Positions 7,214 through 14,550 of a stretch of DNA of 14,594 nt are shown here, one piece after another. Below the pieces are notes generated by a model. That model made no database searches. It saw nothing but the letters and a program-made list of their open reading frames with translations, and was not told the DNA's origin. Made by a program: the position numbers and the translations under genes. Position 1 is the stretch's first letter; every line of letters starts with the position of its first letter. The stretch comes from Candidatus Poseidoniaceae archaeon (GTDB lineage: Archaea; Thermoplasmatota; Poseidoniia; Poseidoniales; Poseidoniaceae), in contig JAKMGM010000163.1 in assembly GCA_022424925.1 (NCBI GenBank), forward strand, positions 1 through 14,594, in the 5' to 3' direction.

Positions 7214-8428
7214 ATGCAGGCATGGGAATCCTCAGTTTTGAGTGCTGGTTCTGCCTCAGACTGGCGTGAGCAATTGCCTGCGCTTGTAGGTGATGCTGCG
7301 TCGTGGAGCGCTCCATTACGACCCATAGCACTCAAAGTCTCGCGAGGTGAACGCCTCTCGCTTCAAGATGGCGTGGCACTCTACAATCATCCAAATCTTT
7401 CAGAAGTTGGTCGTCTTGCACACTGTGTGCGGACTGCTCGATTTGGTTCGTACGCTTTTTTCAACTCGAACGTTCACGTCAATCAAACCAACATCTGCGT
7501 ACTTGCGTGCAAGTTTTGTGCATTCCGTCGATCGAAAAAGGCCGATGACGCTTATGCCTTGGATGTTGAAGCATACATCGACGATTTGGCCCAATATGCT
7601 GACCATGTAGACGAGGTGCACTCTGTAGGAGGACTCCATCCCGATTGGGATGTGGCCCATTATGCTGAGTTGTTCAGAGCCTCCAGAGAGCGTTTTCCAC
7701 ATGTTGCCATCAAGGCATTAACTGCCGTAGAAATCAAGCATCTTTCGCAGTTGTCCAACATCTCATTCGCAGAAACCCTTTCTCAACTCAAAGCTGCTGG
7801 CTTGGGTTCTCTTCCAGGCGGTGGCGCGGAGATTCTCGATGATGATGTTCGTGCCATCATCTGCAACGGCAAGGAAAGTTCTTCGGAATATCTCGAAATA
7901 CACAAAACTGCTCACGAACTTGGAATCCCTACAAATTGTACGATGCTCTTTGGAACAGTTGAAAACCTCGAACAGCGGCTCATGCATATGATTCAACTTC
8001 GTGAAGTCAACGATGAAACATCTGGTTTCCAATGCTTTGTTCCCTATCCATTCCTTCCAGATCATTCCCGTTTACCCGAGGCTCAACTCGCCACTGGCAG
8101 TGAAATCCTCCGCACCATCGCTGTTTCACGCCTCATGCTCGATTCCATACCTCACATCAAGGCGTATAGGATGAACATCGGAGATGAACTGGCAGAACTT
8201 GCCCTCCAGTACGGTGCAGATGATATCGATGGAACAGTCCAGAAAGAATCAATCATGCACCTGGCCGGCTCGACTACACCATTAGACCACGATCGAATCA
8301 GACTTGCACGATTGATTTCCGATGCTGGGTGCATTCCTGTACAGCGGAACACGACGTACGAGCGTTTTGAAATCTTTGTACCCCCCGAGCCAAAGCCTCG
8401 TCGAGGATTGAAAATGGCAAGCCCCTGA
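7214..8428 (+). CDS. mqnE: Aminofutalosine synthase MqnE (radical SAM)
   Basis: The 404-residue protein is a radical SAM enzyme. Its CX3CX2C cluster motif is at C95, C99 and C102 (CVLACKFC), preceded by SNVHVNQTNI, and later by HSVGGLHPD, HVAIKALTAVEI and LPGGGAEI. The C-terminal DDIDGTVQKESIMHLAGS is the MqnE form; the paralogue MqnC has a different segment there. MqnE couples the adenosyl radical from SAM to 3-enolpyruvylbenzoate, giving 6-amino-6-deoxyfutalosine in the menaquinone futalosine pathway. mqnA follows after only 9 bp, so the substrate-making enzyme and MqnE are in one transcript. The protein is about 20-30 residues longer than common bacterial forms, mostly at the N-terminus. 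Enzyme identity is strong; the pathway's completeness in this organism cannot be seen here. Confidence 0.9.
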   Translation: MQAWESSVLSAGSASDWREQLPALVGDAASWSAPLRPIALKVSRGERLSLQDGVALYNHPNLSEVGRLAHCVRTARFGSYAFFNSNVHVNQTNICVLACKFCAFRRSKKADDAYALDVEAYIDDLAQYADHVDEVHSVGGLHPDWDVAHYAELFRASRERFPHVAIKALTAVEIKHLSQLSNISFAETLSQLKAAGLGSLPGGGAEILDDDVRAIICNGKESSSEYLEIHKTAHELGIPTNCTMLFGTVENLEQRLMHMIQLREVNDETSGFQCFVPYPFLPDHSRLPEAQLATGSEILRTIAVSRLMLDSIPHIKAYRMNIGDELAELALQYGADDIDGTVQKESIMHLAGSTTPLDHDRIRLARLISDAGCIPVQRNTTYERFEIFVPPEPKPRRGLKMASP

Positions 8429-8437
8429 GGAATCATA

Positions 8438-9235
8438 ATGCCAAAACCGTACTGGATGCGTACCATTGGAAGAGTAGCGTTCCTTAATTGCGACCCGCTT
8501 TTTTATGACTTGGAAACACATTGGAATGTTCTAGCCGCCCCTCCTGCGTGGCTTACGGGTCATCTGCTTCGAAAAGATTGCATCCTTGCACCAATTCCTG
8601 CCGCGGATTATGCGCGTCACGCTGATGAGCTGATATTGCTCCCAGACATTGGAATCAGCAGCCGTGGTGAGGTTGGAAGTGTGCTTGTTTTCGGTGAAAT
8701 GCCCCTCTCGGAAATGAAAAGTATTGCCCTTCCGACAGATTCAGCGACTTCGGTTCAACTTCTCAAACACTTGCTTCAAAGTCGTGGTTTAGAACCAACC
8801 TTCCAAACAATGGGTCCGGACCTCGATGGCATGTTAAAGCAATGTGATGGCGCTCTTCTTATTGGGGATAGGGCACTTGAGGGTGCTAAACAGCATCCAC
8901 ATTCGGTTCAACTTGATTTAGGTCAGGATTGGCTCCGCCTGACTGACAAACCAATGGTGTTTGGCGTATTTGCTGCACGCAAAGATACACCTGTAGAATC
9001 ATTGCGCGAAGCACACAGTGTTCTCAAAGAAAATTTGCTTCAGTTTGAGCGGAGTCATGATCGAAGAAACCAAGTTATTGAATGGGCAATGACGCGCTCA
9101 GCCCTCGACTACGAACGTCTTGACCGGTATTTTGGTGAAGTATTTAATCGAATGGATGCCGAACACCTTCTCGGTCTTCAAGAGTTCCTCATCGATGCCT
9201 GTGGTCTTTCGAGCGGTCCTGAATTCGCTTGGTGA
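8438..9235 (+). CDS. mqnA: Chorismate dehydratase MqnA
   Basis: The 265-residue protein matches MqnA, a periplasmic-binding-protein-like fold enzyme that works in the cytoplasm. It opens with IGRVAFLNCDPLFYDL (residues 10-25), the family's substrate-binding start with a conserved asparagine (N17). Next come APIPAADYA (51-59) and ISSRGEVGSVLVFGE (72-86), and a GALLIGDRALEG segment in the middle. It dehydrates chorismate to 3-enolpyruvylbenzoate, the first committed step of the futalosine pathway. The gene begins 9 bp after mqnE. It converges with the surface-protein gene, with only 3 bp between the two stop codons, so the two transcripts probably overlap at their 3' ends. The length is normal for the family. 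Confidence 0.88.
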   Translation: MPKPYWMRTIGRVAFLNCDPLFYDLETHWNVLAAPPAWLTGHLLRKDCILAPIPAADYARHADELILLPDIGISSRGEVGSVLVFGEMPLSEMKSIALPTDSATSVQLLKHLLQSRGLEPTFQTMGPDLDGMLKQCDGALLIGDRALEGAKQHPHSVQLDLGQDWLRLTDKPMVFGVFAARKDTPVESLREAHSVLKENLLQFERSHDRRNQVIEWAMTRSALDYERLDRYFGEVFNRMDAEHLLGLQEFLIDACGLSSGPEFAW

Positions 9236-9238
9236 GCG

Positions 9239-11455
9239 TTAATCTTCATCAGATACTTTGTCGGAGTGCGTGACGACTCTGCGTGTCTTCACTGGCTTAG
9301 GTGACGCACCCTTCGTAATTTTTTTCCGAGCAGCCTTTTTCTTTTTAGGACGTTCATCGATAGGTTTGATTCCGCTGTCCAGACGCTTCCGTTTTACTGT
9401 CGTTATCGGTCCTTCAGCAGCGACGGCACGTGATACCGCTTTTCTTCGAGATCGAACAGGAGAGGTGTTGAATTCCTTCGATTCGTTCGAGTCTTGACCC
9501 TCCAAGTTTGCTGAAAGGGTACTCGCTTCTTCGATGGGCTCTTCTGCATCGAACTCCTCGCCATCAAGTTTGACTTCATTCATGCTTGAATCACCACTGT
9601 CCTCTTCCTCATCCTCATCCAGGTTAAGTTCGAGGTCAAACGAATTTTTTGTACGAAGTACGGCGATGGCACCGACAAAAAATGCGATAAGCACCGGGAG
9701 TATGAGTAGAGGATAATCGTCGAATGCTTGTACTATTTTGGCAGTTATGTCCGGTTCTTTAACGACGGATTGCTGAAGAGTGATATCCAGTTGCCCTTCA
9801 CTTTTCCACCATGGAGAGTAATAGAACTGGTTTGTTGTTGAACCGTCCACTGTTACATCGATGGGGTGGAGTTCCGCAAGGTGCGAAAGTGAGGCATCCG
9901 TAGCCGTTGGTTGAGATGTTAATGTGAATTGCAACGGATAATCTACGACTTCACTGAGATTAAAATGTACTGAATAGGTAATGGCGACATGCGTTTTCTG
10001 ATCGTTTTGGGCAATGTACGCCATACCCCTATCGACGCTGCATGCTACAGTACCATCTGTGAGTTGTCCTGAGGAGAGCTCTATGGCATCTTTCCAAGAA
10101 CCGATGTAATGGTTCAAGTTCATGTTTTGGCAGGCGACATTGGCAAAATGTTCGGCTTCTGCTTCCGTTAGTTGCGCGTCAGCAACCAGAGAACGTCGAG
10201 ACAGATTTCGCAAGGCGGAGGATAATTCAATGTCCAGTGTAATCGTGTCTTCGAGAATCATCGATTGCGATTCGAACCACACCTCAACTTTCCTAATTGT
10301 GTTTACATCTGGATTCTTGCTGCATGCTTGGGTGAACGTTTCACAATTGTTGTCACGTGGATCCGGTATCGCATCACCATCGTCATCATCATCATATTCA
10401 TCGGGTATCTCGTCCCCGTCTAAGTCCGCTCCCAGCTCACCTTTTCCCTCAGTGGGTGCAACGGCGCCATAAGCAACGATGTGTGCCGAATCAGACGCTA
10501 CATAGGCCATTTGCCGCGTCCCAAATTCGTTTTCTGTTATGTCAAAGTCTAATCCTTGGTGTGCCATGTACGTTGAGACGATATCTCCAAGCGTCGATGT
10601 ATCGAGAGTGACAATCCGAGTCGAACTGCCCGTTTCCAAGAGGTGGATTTGCCGGTCGTCGTTCGACCAGTGAAGCGTCGATGCACCGTCGAATTGACGT
10701 TCAATAATTGCACCACCCTCAAACGACCAGATTGCGAGTTGACCTTGTTCAGTCAATACAGCAAGGTGTTCGTCATTTGAATCAAACTCGGTTGATACAA
10801 TTTTTGAGTCATGATTCCATTGTTTTCCAGTTGGGTTGCCGTCGGCCGTCCACATAACGACTCGCCCACCTTCATCTCCGGTCAAAACATAACTTCCAAG
10901 TGAGGAAAAATCAATTGAAGTTATTCTGCTGTTGTGCTGACCGTTCAATGTACGCTCTACCTCCATATCGGAAGTGCGCAACAAATCAATGCCGTTGTTC
11001 GAGTTCGGTACGGCAAGAAGATGCCCGTCAGGAGACCATTGAATGCTCAACGATTGTGAGTTAGCTCCGCTTTGCTTTGAGGTCAATGTCATCGTATCGA
11101 CATCGATTATTTGGATGAGATCTGTATCCAGATTTGAACCGGACATTGCAAATGCAAGGAATCTTCCATCCGGTGAAAATTGGACATCGAGAACATCATG
11201 GTCGACTGGAAAGGATGCAATTCGCTCAAGATTTTCGGTTCCATGAACGGCCACCATTCCTTCGTATCCGCTTGCGATGAATGAACCATTTGGATTCACA
11301 TCCACCGTTCGTGACTCACGTGCGTCGGGGGAAATGGTAACATCGAGGTAAGAGATGTCCGAATACTGAGCCGCAGCAAAGGATGTAGAACTGAGGAGAA
11401 ATACAAGAACACACAGAAGCGCTTTCGTTCTCAACACCCCCCGTAGCCTGCCCAT
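9239..11455 (-). CDS. Secreted, membrane-anchored WD40-like surface protein
   Basis: This 738-residue protein has a signal peptide (1-30: basic start, LLCVLVFLLSS core, end near AAAQ). A WD40-like beta-propeller follows at about 31-335, with repeated FSPDG, WSPDG and VVMWTADG blades. Residues 344-368 are an Asp-rich DLDGDEIPDEYDDDDDGD linker resembling thrombospondin type 3/EF-hand calcium loops, followed by a Cys pair (C371, C378). A mixed-strand domain lies at 385-570 with further cysteines at 442 and 472. One membrane helix is at 581-600. The 138-residue tail is first very acidic (603-640), then Lys/Arg-rich (666-726). The propeller should lie outside the cell and the tail inside. I recognise no named family for the whole. 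A GTG at residue 7, near a G-rich stretch, is an alternative start. It splits the menaquinone genes and is read against them. Confidence 0.82.
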   Translation of the reverse strand: MGRLRGVLRTKALLCVLVFLLSSTSFAAAQYSDISYLDVTISPDARESRTVDVNPNGSFIASGYEGMVAVHGTENLERIASFPVDHDVLDVQFSPDGRFLAFAMSGSNLDTDLIQIIDVDTMTLTSKQSGANSQSLSIQWSPDGHLLAVPNSNNGIDLLRTSDMEVERTLNGQHNSRITSIDFSSLGSYVLTGDEGGRVVMWTADGNPTGKQWNHDSKIVSTEFDSNDEHLAVLTEQGQLAIWSFEGGAIIERQFDGASTLHWSNDDRQIHLLETGSSTRIVTLDTSTLGDIVSTYMAHQGLDFDITENEFGTRQMAYVASDSAHIVAYGAVAPTEGKGELGADLDGDEIPDEYDDDDDGDAIPDPRDNNCETFTQACSKNPDVNTIRKVEVWFESQSMILEDTITLDIELSSALRNLSRRSLVADAQLTEAEAEHFANVACQNMNLNHYIGSWKDAIELSSGQLTDGTVACSVDRGMAYIAQNDQKTHVAITYSVHFNLSEVVDYPLQFTLTSQPTATDASLSHLAELHPIDVTVDGSTTNQFYYSPWWKSEGQLDITLQQSVVKEPDITAKIVQAFDDYPLLILPVLIAFFVGAIAVLRTKNSFDLELNLDEDEEEDSGDSSMNEVKLDGEEFDAEEPIEEASTLSANLEGQDSNESKEFNTSPVRSRRKAVSRAVAAEGPITTVKRKRLDSGIKPIDERPKKKKAARKKITKGASPKPVKTRRVVTHSDKVSDED

Positions 11456-11560
11456 TGGAAGAACCTACACTCGGTGAGGTTTGAATACTTCGCGTAGTTC
11501 TATGCACAATGCTTGTCATTCATGCGGTTGGTTCATCAAGGTCGCGTCAGTCGGCGAAAC
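11456..11560. promoter_or_regulatory. Divergent promoter region (surface protein / mqnD)
   Basis: The 105 bp separate the start of the minus-strand surface-protein gene from the chosen start of mqnD. An AT-rich TTTGAATACTT at about 11480-11490 is the best TATA candidate for either direction. On the minus strand it lies about 30 nt before the ATG at 11455, giving a nearly leaderless transcript. On the plus strand it would start transcription near 11510, before the ATG at 11522 or 11561. No convincing Shine-Dalgarno site is present on either side. Confidence 0.35.
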
Positions 11561-12445
11561 ATGGTGGCTGAGTTACCTCTCGATGAAAACGGAAATAAGA
11601 TTGTGCGTATTGGGCATTCTCCGGACCCCGATGATGCATTCATGTTTCATGCGATGACGACTGGAGCCTTCCCAACGCCGGGTTACAACTTCGTCCACGA
11701 ATTACAAGACATTGAGACACTTAACCACCGTGCGATGAATTGCGAACTCGAAGTTTCGGCAGTCTCGATTCATGCCTTTCCTGAAATCTCCAAAGACTAT
11801 TCCCTCATGAATTGCGGAGCGTCCATGGGCGAGGGATACGGTCCGATGGTCGTTTCTCTTGCAGACGTGCCTACCGAAGAGGTTCGTTCCTCCACGATTG
11901 CAGTCCCTGGTCTCAAGACGAGTGCTTACCTCGGTCTACGTTTGGCGTGGGGTGATTGTGACATTGCAGTCGTTCCATTTGATGAAATTATTCCGCGAGT
12001 ACTTGACGGTACATACAAAAGCGGACTGATTATTCATGAAGGTCAATTGACCTATGTCGATCACAACCTGAAAGTCCATGTCGACCTTGGTGTGTGGTGG
12101 AATGAACGAACGGATGGGTGGCCTATGCCTCTTGGAGGGAATGTTGTACGACGTGACCTCGGTCAACAAGTCATGGAAGACATCACAATGTATACCAAAA
12201 AAAGTATCGAATTCGCCCTTCAATCGCCAGATGAGGCGCTCGAATTTGCGAAGAAATGGGGCCGTGGTATTGATGATGATACTAATCGCGAATTCGTCGG
12301 TATGTATGTGAATGATCGAACCATTGATTACGAAAAGGAAGGTCGTTCTTCCGTCCGTCAATTCATTCGTGAAGGTCAAGAAATCGGCATGATTCAACAG
12401 GACTTTGATACGAGTGCAATGGTTTTCATTGGTTCGAATGAGTGA
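11561..12445 (+). CDS. mqnD: 1,4-dihydroxy-6-naphthoate synthase MqnD
   Basis: The protein of about 294 residues belongs to the MqnD family, which shares the periplasmic-binding-protein fold with MqnA. It begins with VRIGHSPDPDDAFMFHAM, the family's SP.PDD signature. It continues with VSAVSIHAF, the glycine-rich CGASMGEGYGPMVV that binds the substrate, and IIHEGQLTY, whose histidine is the proposed catalytic base. It converts cyclic dehypoxanthinylfutalosine to 1,4-dihydroxy-6-naphthoate. The start is uncertain: the ATG at 11561 leaves 15 residues before the conserved core, while an ATG at 11522 and a TTG at 11513 add short basic extensions. It is followed by the DOHH-like gene with a 4-bp GTGA overlap. 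It is not in the same transcript as mqnE-mqnA because the surface-protein gene lies between them on the other strand. Confidence 0.88.
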   Translation: MVAELPLDENGNKIVRIGHSPDPDDAFMFHAMTTGAFPTPGYNFVHELQDIETLNHRAMNCELEVSAVSIHAFPEISKDYSLMNCGASMGEGYGPMVVSLADVPTEEVRSSTIAVPGLKTSAYLGLRLAWGDCDIAVVPFDEIIPRVLDGTYKSGLIIHEGQLTYVDHNLKVHVDLGVWWNERTDGWPMPLGGNVVRRDLGQQVMEDITMYTKKSIEFALQSPDEALEFAKKWGRGIDDDTNREFVGMYVNDRTIDYEKEGRSSVRQFIREGQEIGMIQQDFDTSAMVFIGSNE

Positions 12446-12939
12446 GCACAATGACCATTGAACAAAGGAAGCCGGCTGTGAGCCAATTTGGTTCGGTTGA
12501 TCCAGCACCACCGGATTCTTCTGGTGATGTCTCCACTTGGGCTGCAACACTGTGCAATGAGTCCTTGCCGATGTTCCAACGGATGCGTAGCGTTTTCTCA
12601 CTCCGAAATCACGGTTCGAACGAAGCGTGTCGAGCACTGTGTACGGGTTTTTCAGCAACAAGTGCTCTTTTGCGTCATGAATTGGCCTATGTCCTTGGAC
12701 AGATGCAAAACGACACAGCATTGCCGTCATTGATTGAACGTTTGAGTGACGCTGGTGAGCACATCATGGTTCGGCACGAGGCTGCTGAAGCACTTGGTGC
12801 GATTGGTAACTTAAGCGCCAAACCAGTGCTCGAGGAATTTTTGCATGATGAAAACCCTGAGGTCGCTGAATCTTGCGAAGTAGCCATTGATTTGCTCAAT
12901 TGGTGTGCTACAAGCGAATGGGAACAACTCGAATCGTGA
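12442..12939 (+). CDS. Half-length deoxyhypusine hydroxylase-like HEAT-repeat protein
   Basis: The 165-residue protein is an alpha-helical HEAT-repeat protein that resembles one half of eukaryotic deoxyhypusine hydroxylase (DOHH). It has two His-Glu motifs, H79-E80 in LLRHELAYVLGQMQ and H112-E113 in MVRHEAAEALGAIG. Their 33-residue spacing equals that within each half of human DOHH as I recall it. Before them lie SVDPAPP (18-24) and NESLPMFQRMRSVFSLRN (39-56), and after them ESCEVAIDLLNW, all close to the C-terminal half of the eukaryotic enzyme. In DOHH the iron pair sits between the halves, so this form should act as a homodimer. The expected reaction is hydroxylation of deoxyhypusine on translation factor aIF5A. 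The start is GTG overlapping the mqnD stop; ATG at 12451 is possible. A general HEAT-repeat adaptor or bilin-lyase-like role is the alternative. Confidence 0.78.
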   Translation: MSTMTIEQRKPAVSQFGSVDPAPPDSSGDVSTWAATLCNESLPMFQRMRSVFSLRNHGSNEACRALCTGFSATSALLRHELAYVLGQMQNDTALPSLIERLSDAGEHIMVRHEAAEALGAIGNLSAKPVLEEFLHDENPEVAESCEVAIDLLNWCATSEWEQLES

Positions 12940-13202
12940 CATTTGTTACCTCAAGTTCAAAGACTCAACCTACTACGCATGCACAGAGGGATTCGATGCC
13001 ACACGACCATATCACACTTGCCCAGGCTCCAAACGGCGAAATAGGTCCACGTTGTGAATCATGTGGCATTCGCTTGACTTTTGGAAACGCCATGGCTGTT
13101 GGAAAGTACTACATGTGCTGGGAACATTATGTGGAAGCAACAGGTGCAGACACATCGACAACAGTTGGCGAAGCAGAAGAACGATTTTGGATGAGCGAAT
13201 GA
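12936..13202 (+). CDS. Small Cys/His putative zinc-binding protein
   Basis: I do not recognise this family. The conserved-looking part has CESCGIRLTFGNAM followed by KYYMCWEHY, a C-x2-C ... C-x2-H arrangement that could bind one zinc ion. The tail is acidic and ends in EERFWMSE. The start is unsure. A GTG at 12936 overlaps the stop of the DOHH-like gene (GTGA, as at the upstream junction) and gives 88 residues, of which the first 20 are Ser/Thr-rich and look poorly constrained. The ATG at 12996 gives 68 residues beginning MPHDHIT and has AGAGGG 5 nt upstream. It lies in a tight run with mqnD and the DOHH homologue, and 49 bp before the primase gene. A role in nucleic acid or protein binding is possible but not shown. 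Confidence 0.7.
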   Translation: MTFVTSSSKTQPTTHAQRDSMPHDHITLAQAPNGEIGPRCESCGIRLTFGNAMAVGKYYMCWEHYVEATGADTSTTVGEAEERFWMSE

Positions 13203-13251
13203 TTCGGCTTGTTCAATAACCCTCACCTGCACGGTTTCACTGGGGCATTCT

Positions 13252-14454
13252 ATGGCTGCAGGTTGGGCACGATTTGCGCACCGTTTTGGAACCTATTATC
13301 GAAACTCCGATTTTTGGACCCCTCCTCGACTCAAAACTCGCGAGTGGATGTTTATTCCCTTTGGTGGAGCACCACCAATTCGTCACAAAGGTTTCAGCGA
13401 CATGAATTCGGTTCGTCAATTCATCACAGGTCGGTCAATGCACTCGTGTTTCTATTCGACTGCTTACTGGGAACGCCCATTCGAGATGAAAATGTCAGAC
13501 AAGAATTGGCTTGGAGCTGACCTTATTTTCGATTTAGATGGTGACCATCTACCCGGTGTCACAGACCGTGACTTCCCTGGAATGATTAACGTCATTCACG
13601 AACAAGCATGGTCGCTTTGGAATGATTTTCTCCAACCCGAATTCGGATTCGATGAAAAATATCTCCAAGTTACTTTTTCTGGCCATCGTGGATTTCATCT
13701 GCATTACAGAGACCCCTCACTTTTTCATTTGGATTCAGAAGCTCGTCGTGAGATGGTATCCTATATCCGAGGTGAAGGTGTTGATGTTAAAGGTGGATTA
13801 GCGCGTTACCACGATTTGACTTCCGAAGGTTGGACAAGGCGCATTCGTGACGGGATGGGGGACATGATTGAGAAACTGCGGTCAATTGCTCGAAAAGAAC
13901 ACGGGTTTGGCAATGTACTTGAACAACTTCATCAAGGACTTTTATCCCAGTCGCAGCGAGAAGGGCGAACATCTACCAAGGGAAAAGTCTCTATTCAAAG
14001 CTTGGCTCAAGTCGTCAATCATGATGCACGAGCAGAGCGTTTGCGGAATGGCAGTTTCGGTGTTCTTGAGAAATATGAGGGGTTATTTTTAGACCTTCTA
14101 AAAACCGACGCATCAGTGGTATTGGGTTCTGCTGGTGAAACGGATGAAGTGGTAACCATAGATGTACGAAGGCAAATTCGCTGGCCAACTTCTTTGCACG
14201 GTAAATCTGGAATGCGAGTCAGCGAATTCCCATTGAATCGACTCGACCCAGATGGTTCGAATCCGTATTCTCCGTTGCACGAAGCGCTAGCCCTCAGCAC
14301 ACAAGATTTGTTGGAGGTCGAAATGATTGTCGATGATTCCATTTCTCAATTTGGTGAGCAACGATTTGATCATCAAACTGGTGATCGTTTTGAGATACAT
14401 GAGGCAGGTGCAACTTTCCTTGTTTTGAAAGGGTGGGCAAAAATTGTATCTTGA
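13252..14454 (+). CDS. priS: DNA primase small subunit PriS
   Basis: The 400-residue protein is the catalytic subunit of the archaeal/eukaryotic-type primase, which makes RNA/DNA primers at replication forks together with PriL. The N-terminus has the FIPFGG and YSTAYWERP segments. The metal-binding DLD is in LIFDLDGDHL (D94 and D96), the nucleotide-binding SGHRGFH is at 143-149, and the third catalytic aspartate is in VTIDVRRQIRWPTSLHGKSG (D304, 301-320). The zinc-binding knuckle that most members have between DxD and SGxRG is missing: that 46-residue stretch has no cysteine, and the whole protein has only C66. No clear ribosome binding site precedes the ATG. It follows the small zinc-protein gene by 49 bp. 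PriL is not in the window. Confidence 0.93.
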   Translation: MAAGWARFAHRFGTYYRNSDFWTPPRLKTREWMFIPFGGAPPIRHKGFSDMNSVRQFITGRSMHSCFYSTAYWERPFEMKMSDKNWLGADLIFDLDGDHLPGVTDRDFPGMINVIHEQAWSLWNDFLQPEFGFDEKYLQVTFSGHRGFHLHYRDPSLFHLDSEARREMVSYIRGEGVDVKGGLARYHDLTSEGWTRRIRDGMGDMIEKLRSIARKEHGFGNVLEQLHQGLLSQSQREGRTSTKGKVSIQSLAQVVNHDARAERLRNGSFGVLEKYEGLFLDLLKTDASVVLGSAGETDEVVTIDVRRQIRWPTSLHGKSGMRVSEFPLNRLDPDGSNPYSPLHEALALSTQDLLEVEMIVDDSISQFGEQRFDHQTGDRFEIHEAGATFLVLKGWAKIVS

Positions 14455-14550
14455 CATCGTGTAAAGAATGCCGAACATCAGTTTTCTTGTGACGATTAAG
14501 AGGTAAGGTTCAAGACTTCATCCGCATCCAACGGTTTAGAGGTGAACCAC
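14455..14550 (+). promoter_or_regulatory. Promoter and ribosome binding site before a partial gene
   Basis: The 96 bp after priS contain a possible TATA element, CGATTAAG, at about 14493-14500, some 50 nt before the next ATG. A strong GAGGTGA ribosome binding site at 14539-14545 lies 5 nt before that ATG. The spacing and the near-perfect match to the archaeal anti-Shine-Dalgarno complement make the downstream start reliable. No other structure is evident in the gap. Confidence 0.5.

Noticed and set aside
10365..10400. CAT/ATC-rich short repeat resembling a microsatellite or array
   Set aside because: It is the minus-strand coding of the Asp-rich linker in the surface protein and needs no separate explanation.
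9239..11455. Possibility that the surface-protein gene is a recent mobile insertion
   Set aside because: No terminal repeats, target-site duplication, integrase or transposase are visible at either end, and its codon use does not look foreign by eye.
11936..12730. 264-codon open frame on the minus strand
   Set aside because: It runs antisense to mqnD and the DOHH-like gene, both of which have clear family motifs. The translated product shows no recognisable domain.
13209..13520. 103-codon plus-strand frame overlapping the start of priS
   Set aside because: It is in another frame over the conserved primase N-terminus and has no family features.
14254..14264. GGTTCGAATCC, which matches a tRNA T-loop
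   Set aside because: It lies inside the priS reading frame (coding for DGSNP) and no acceptor, D or anticodon stems can be built around it.
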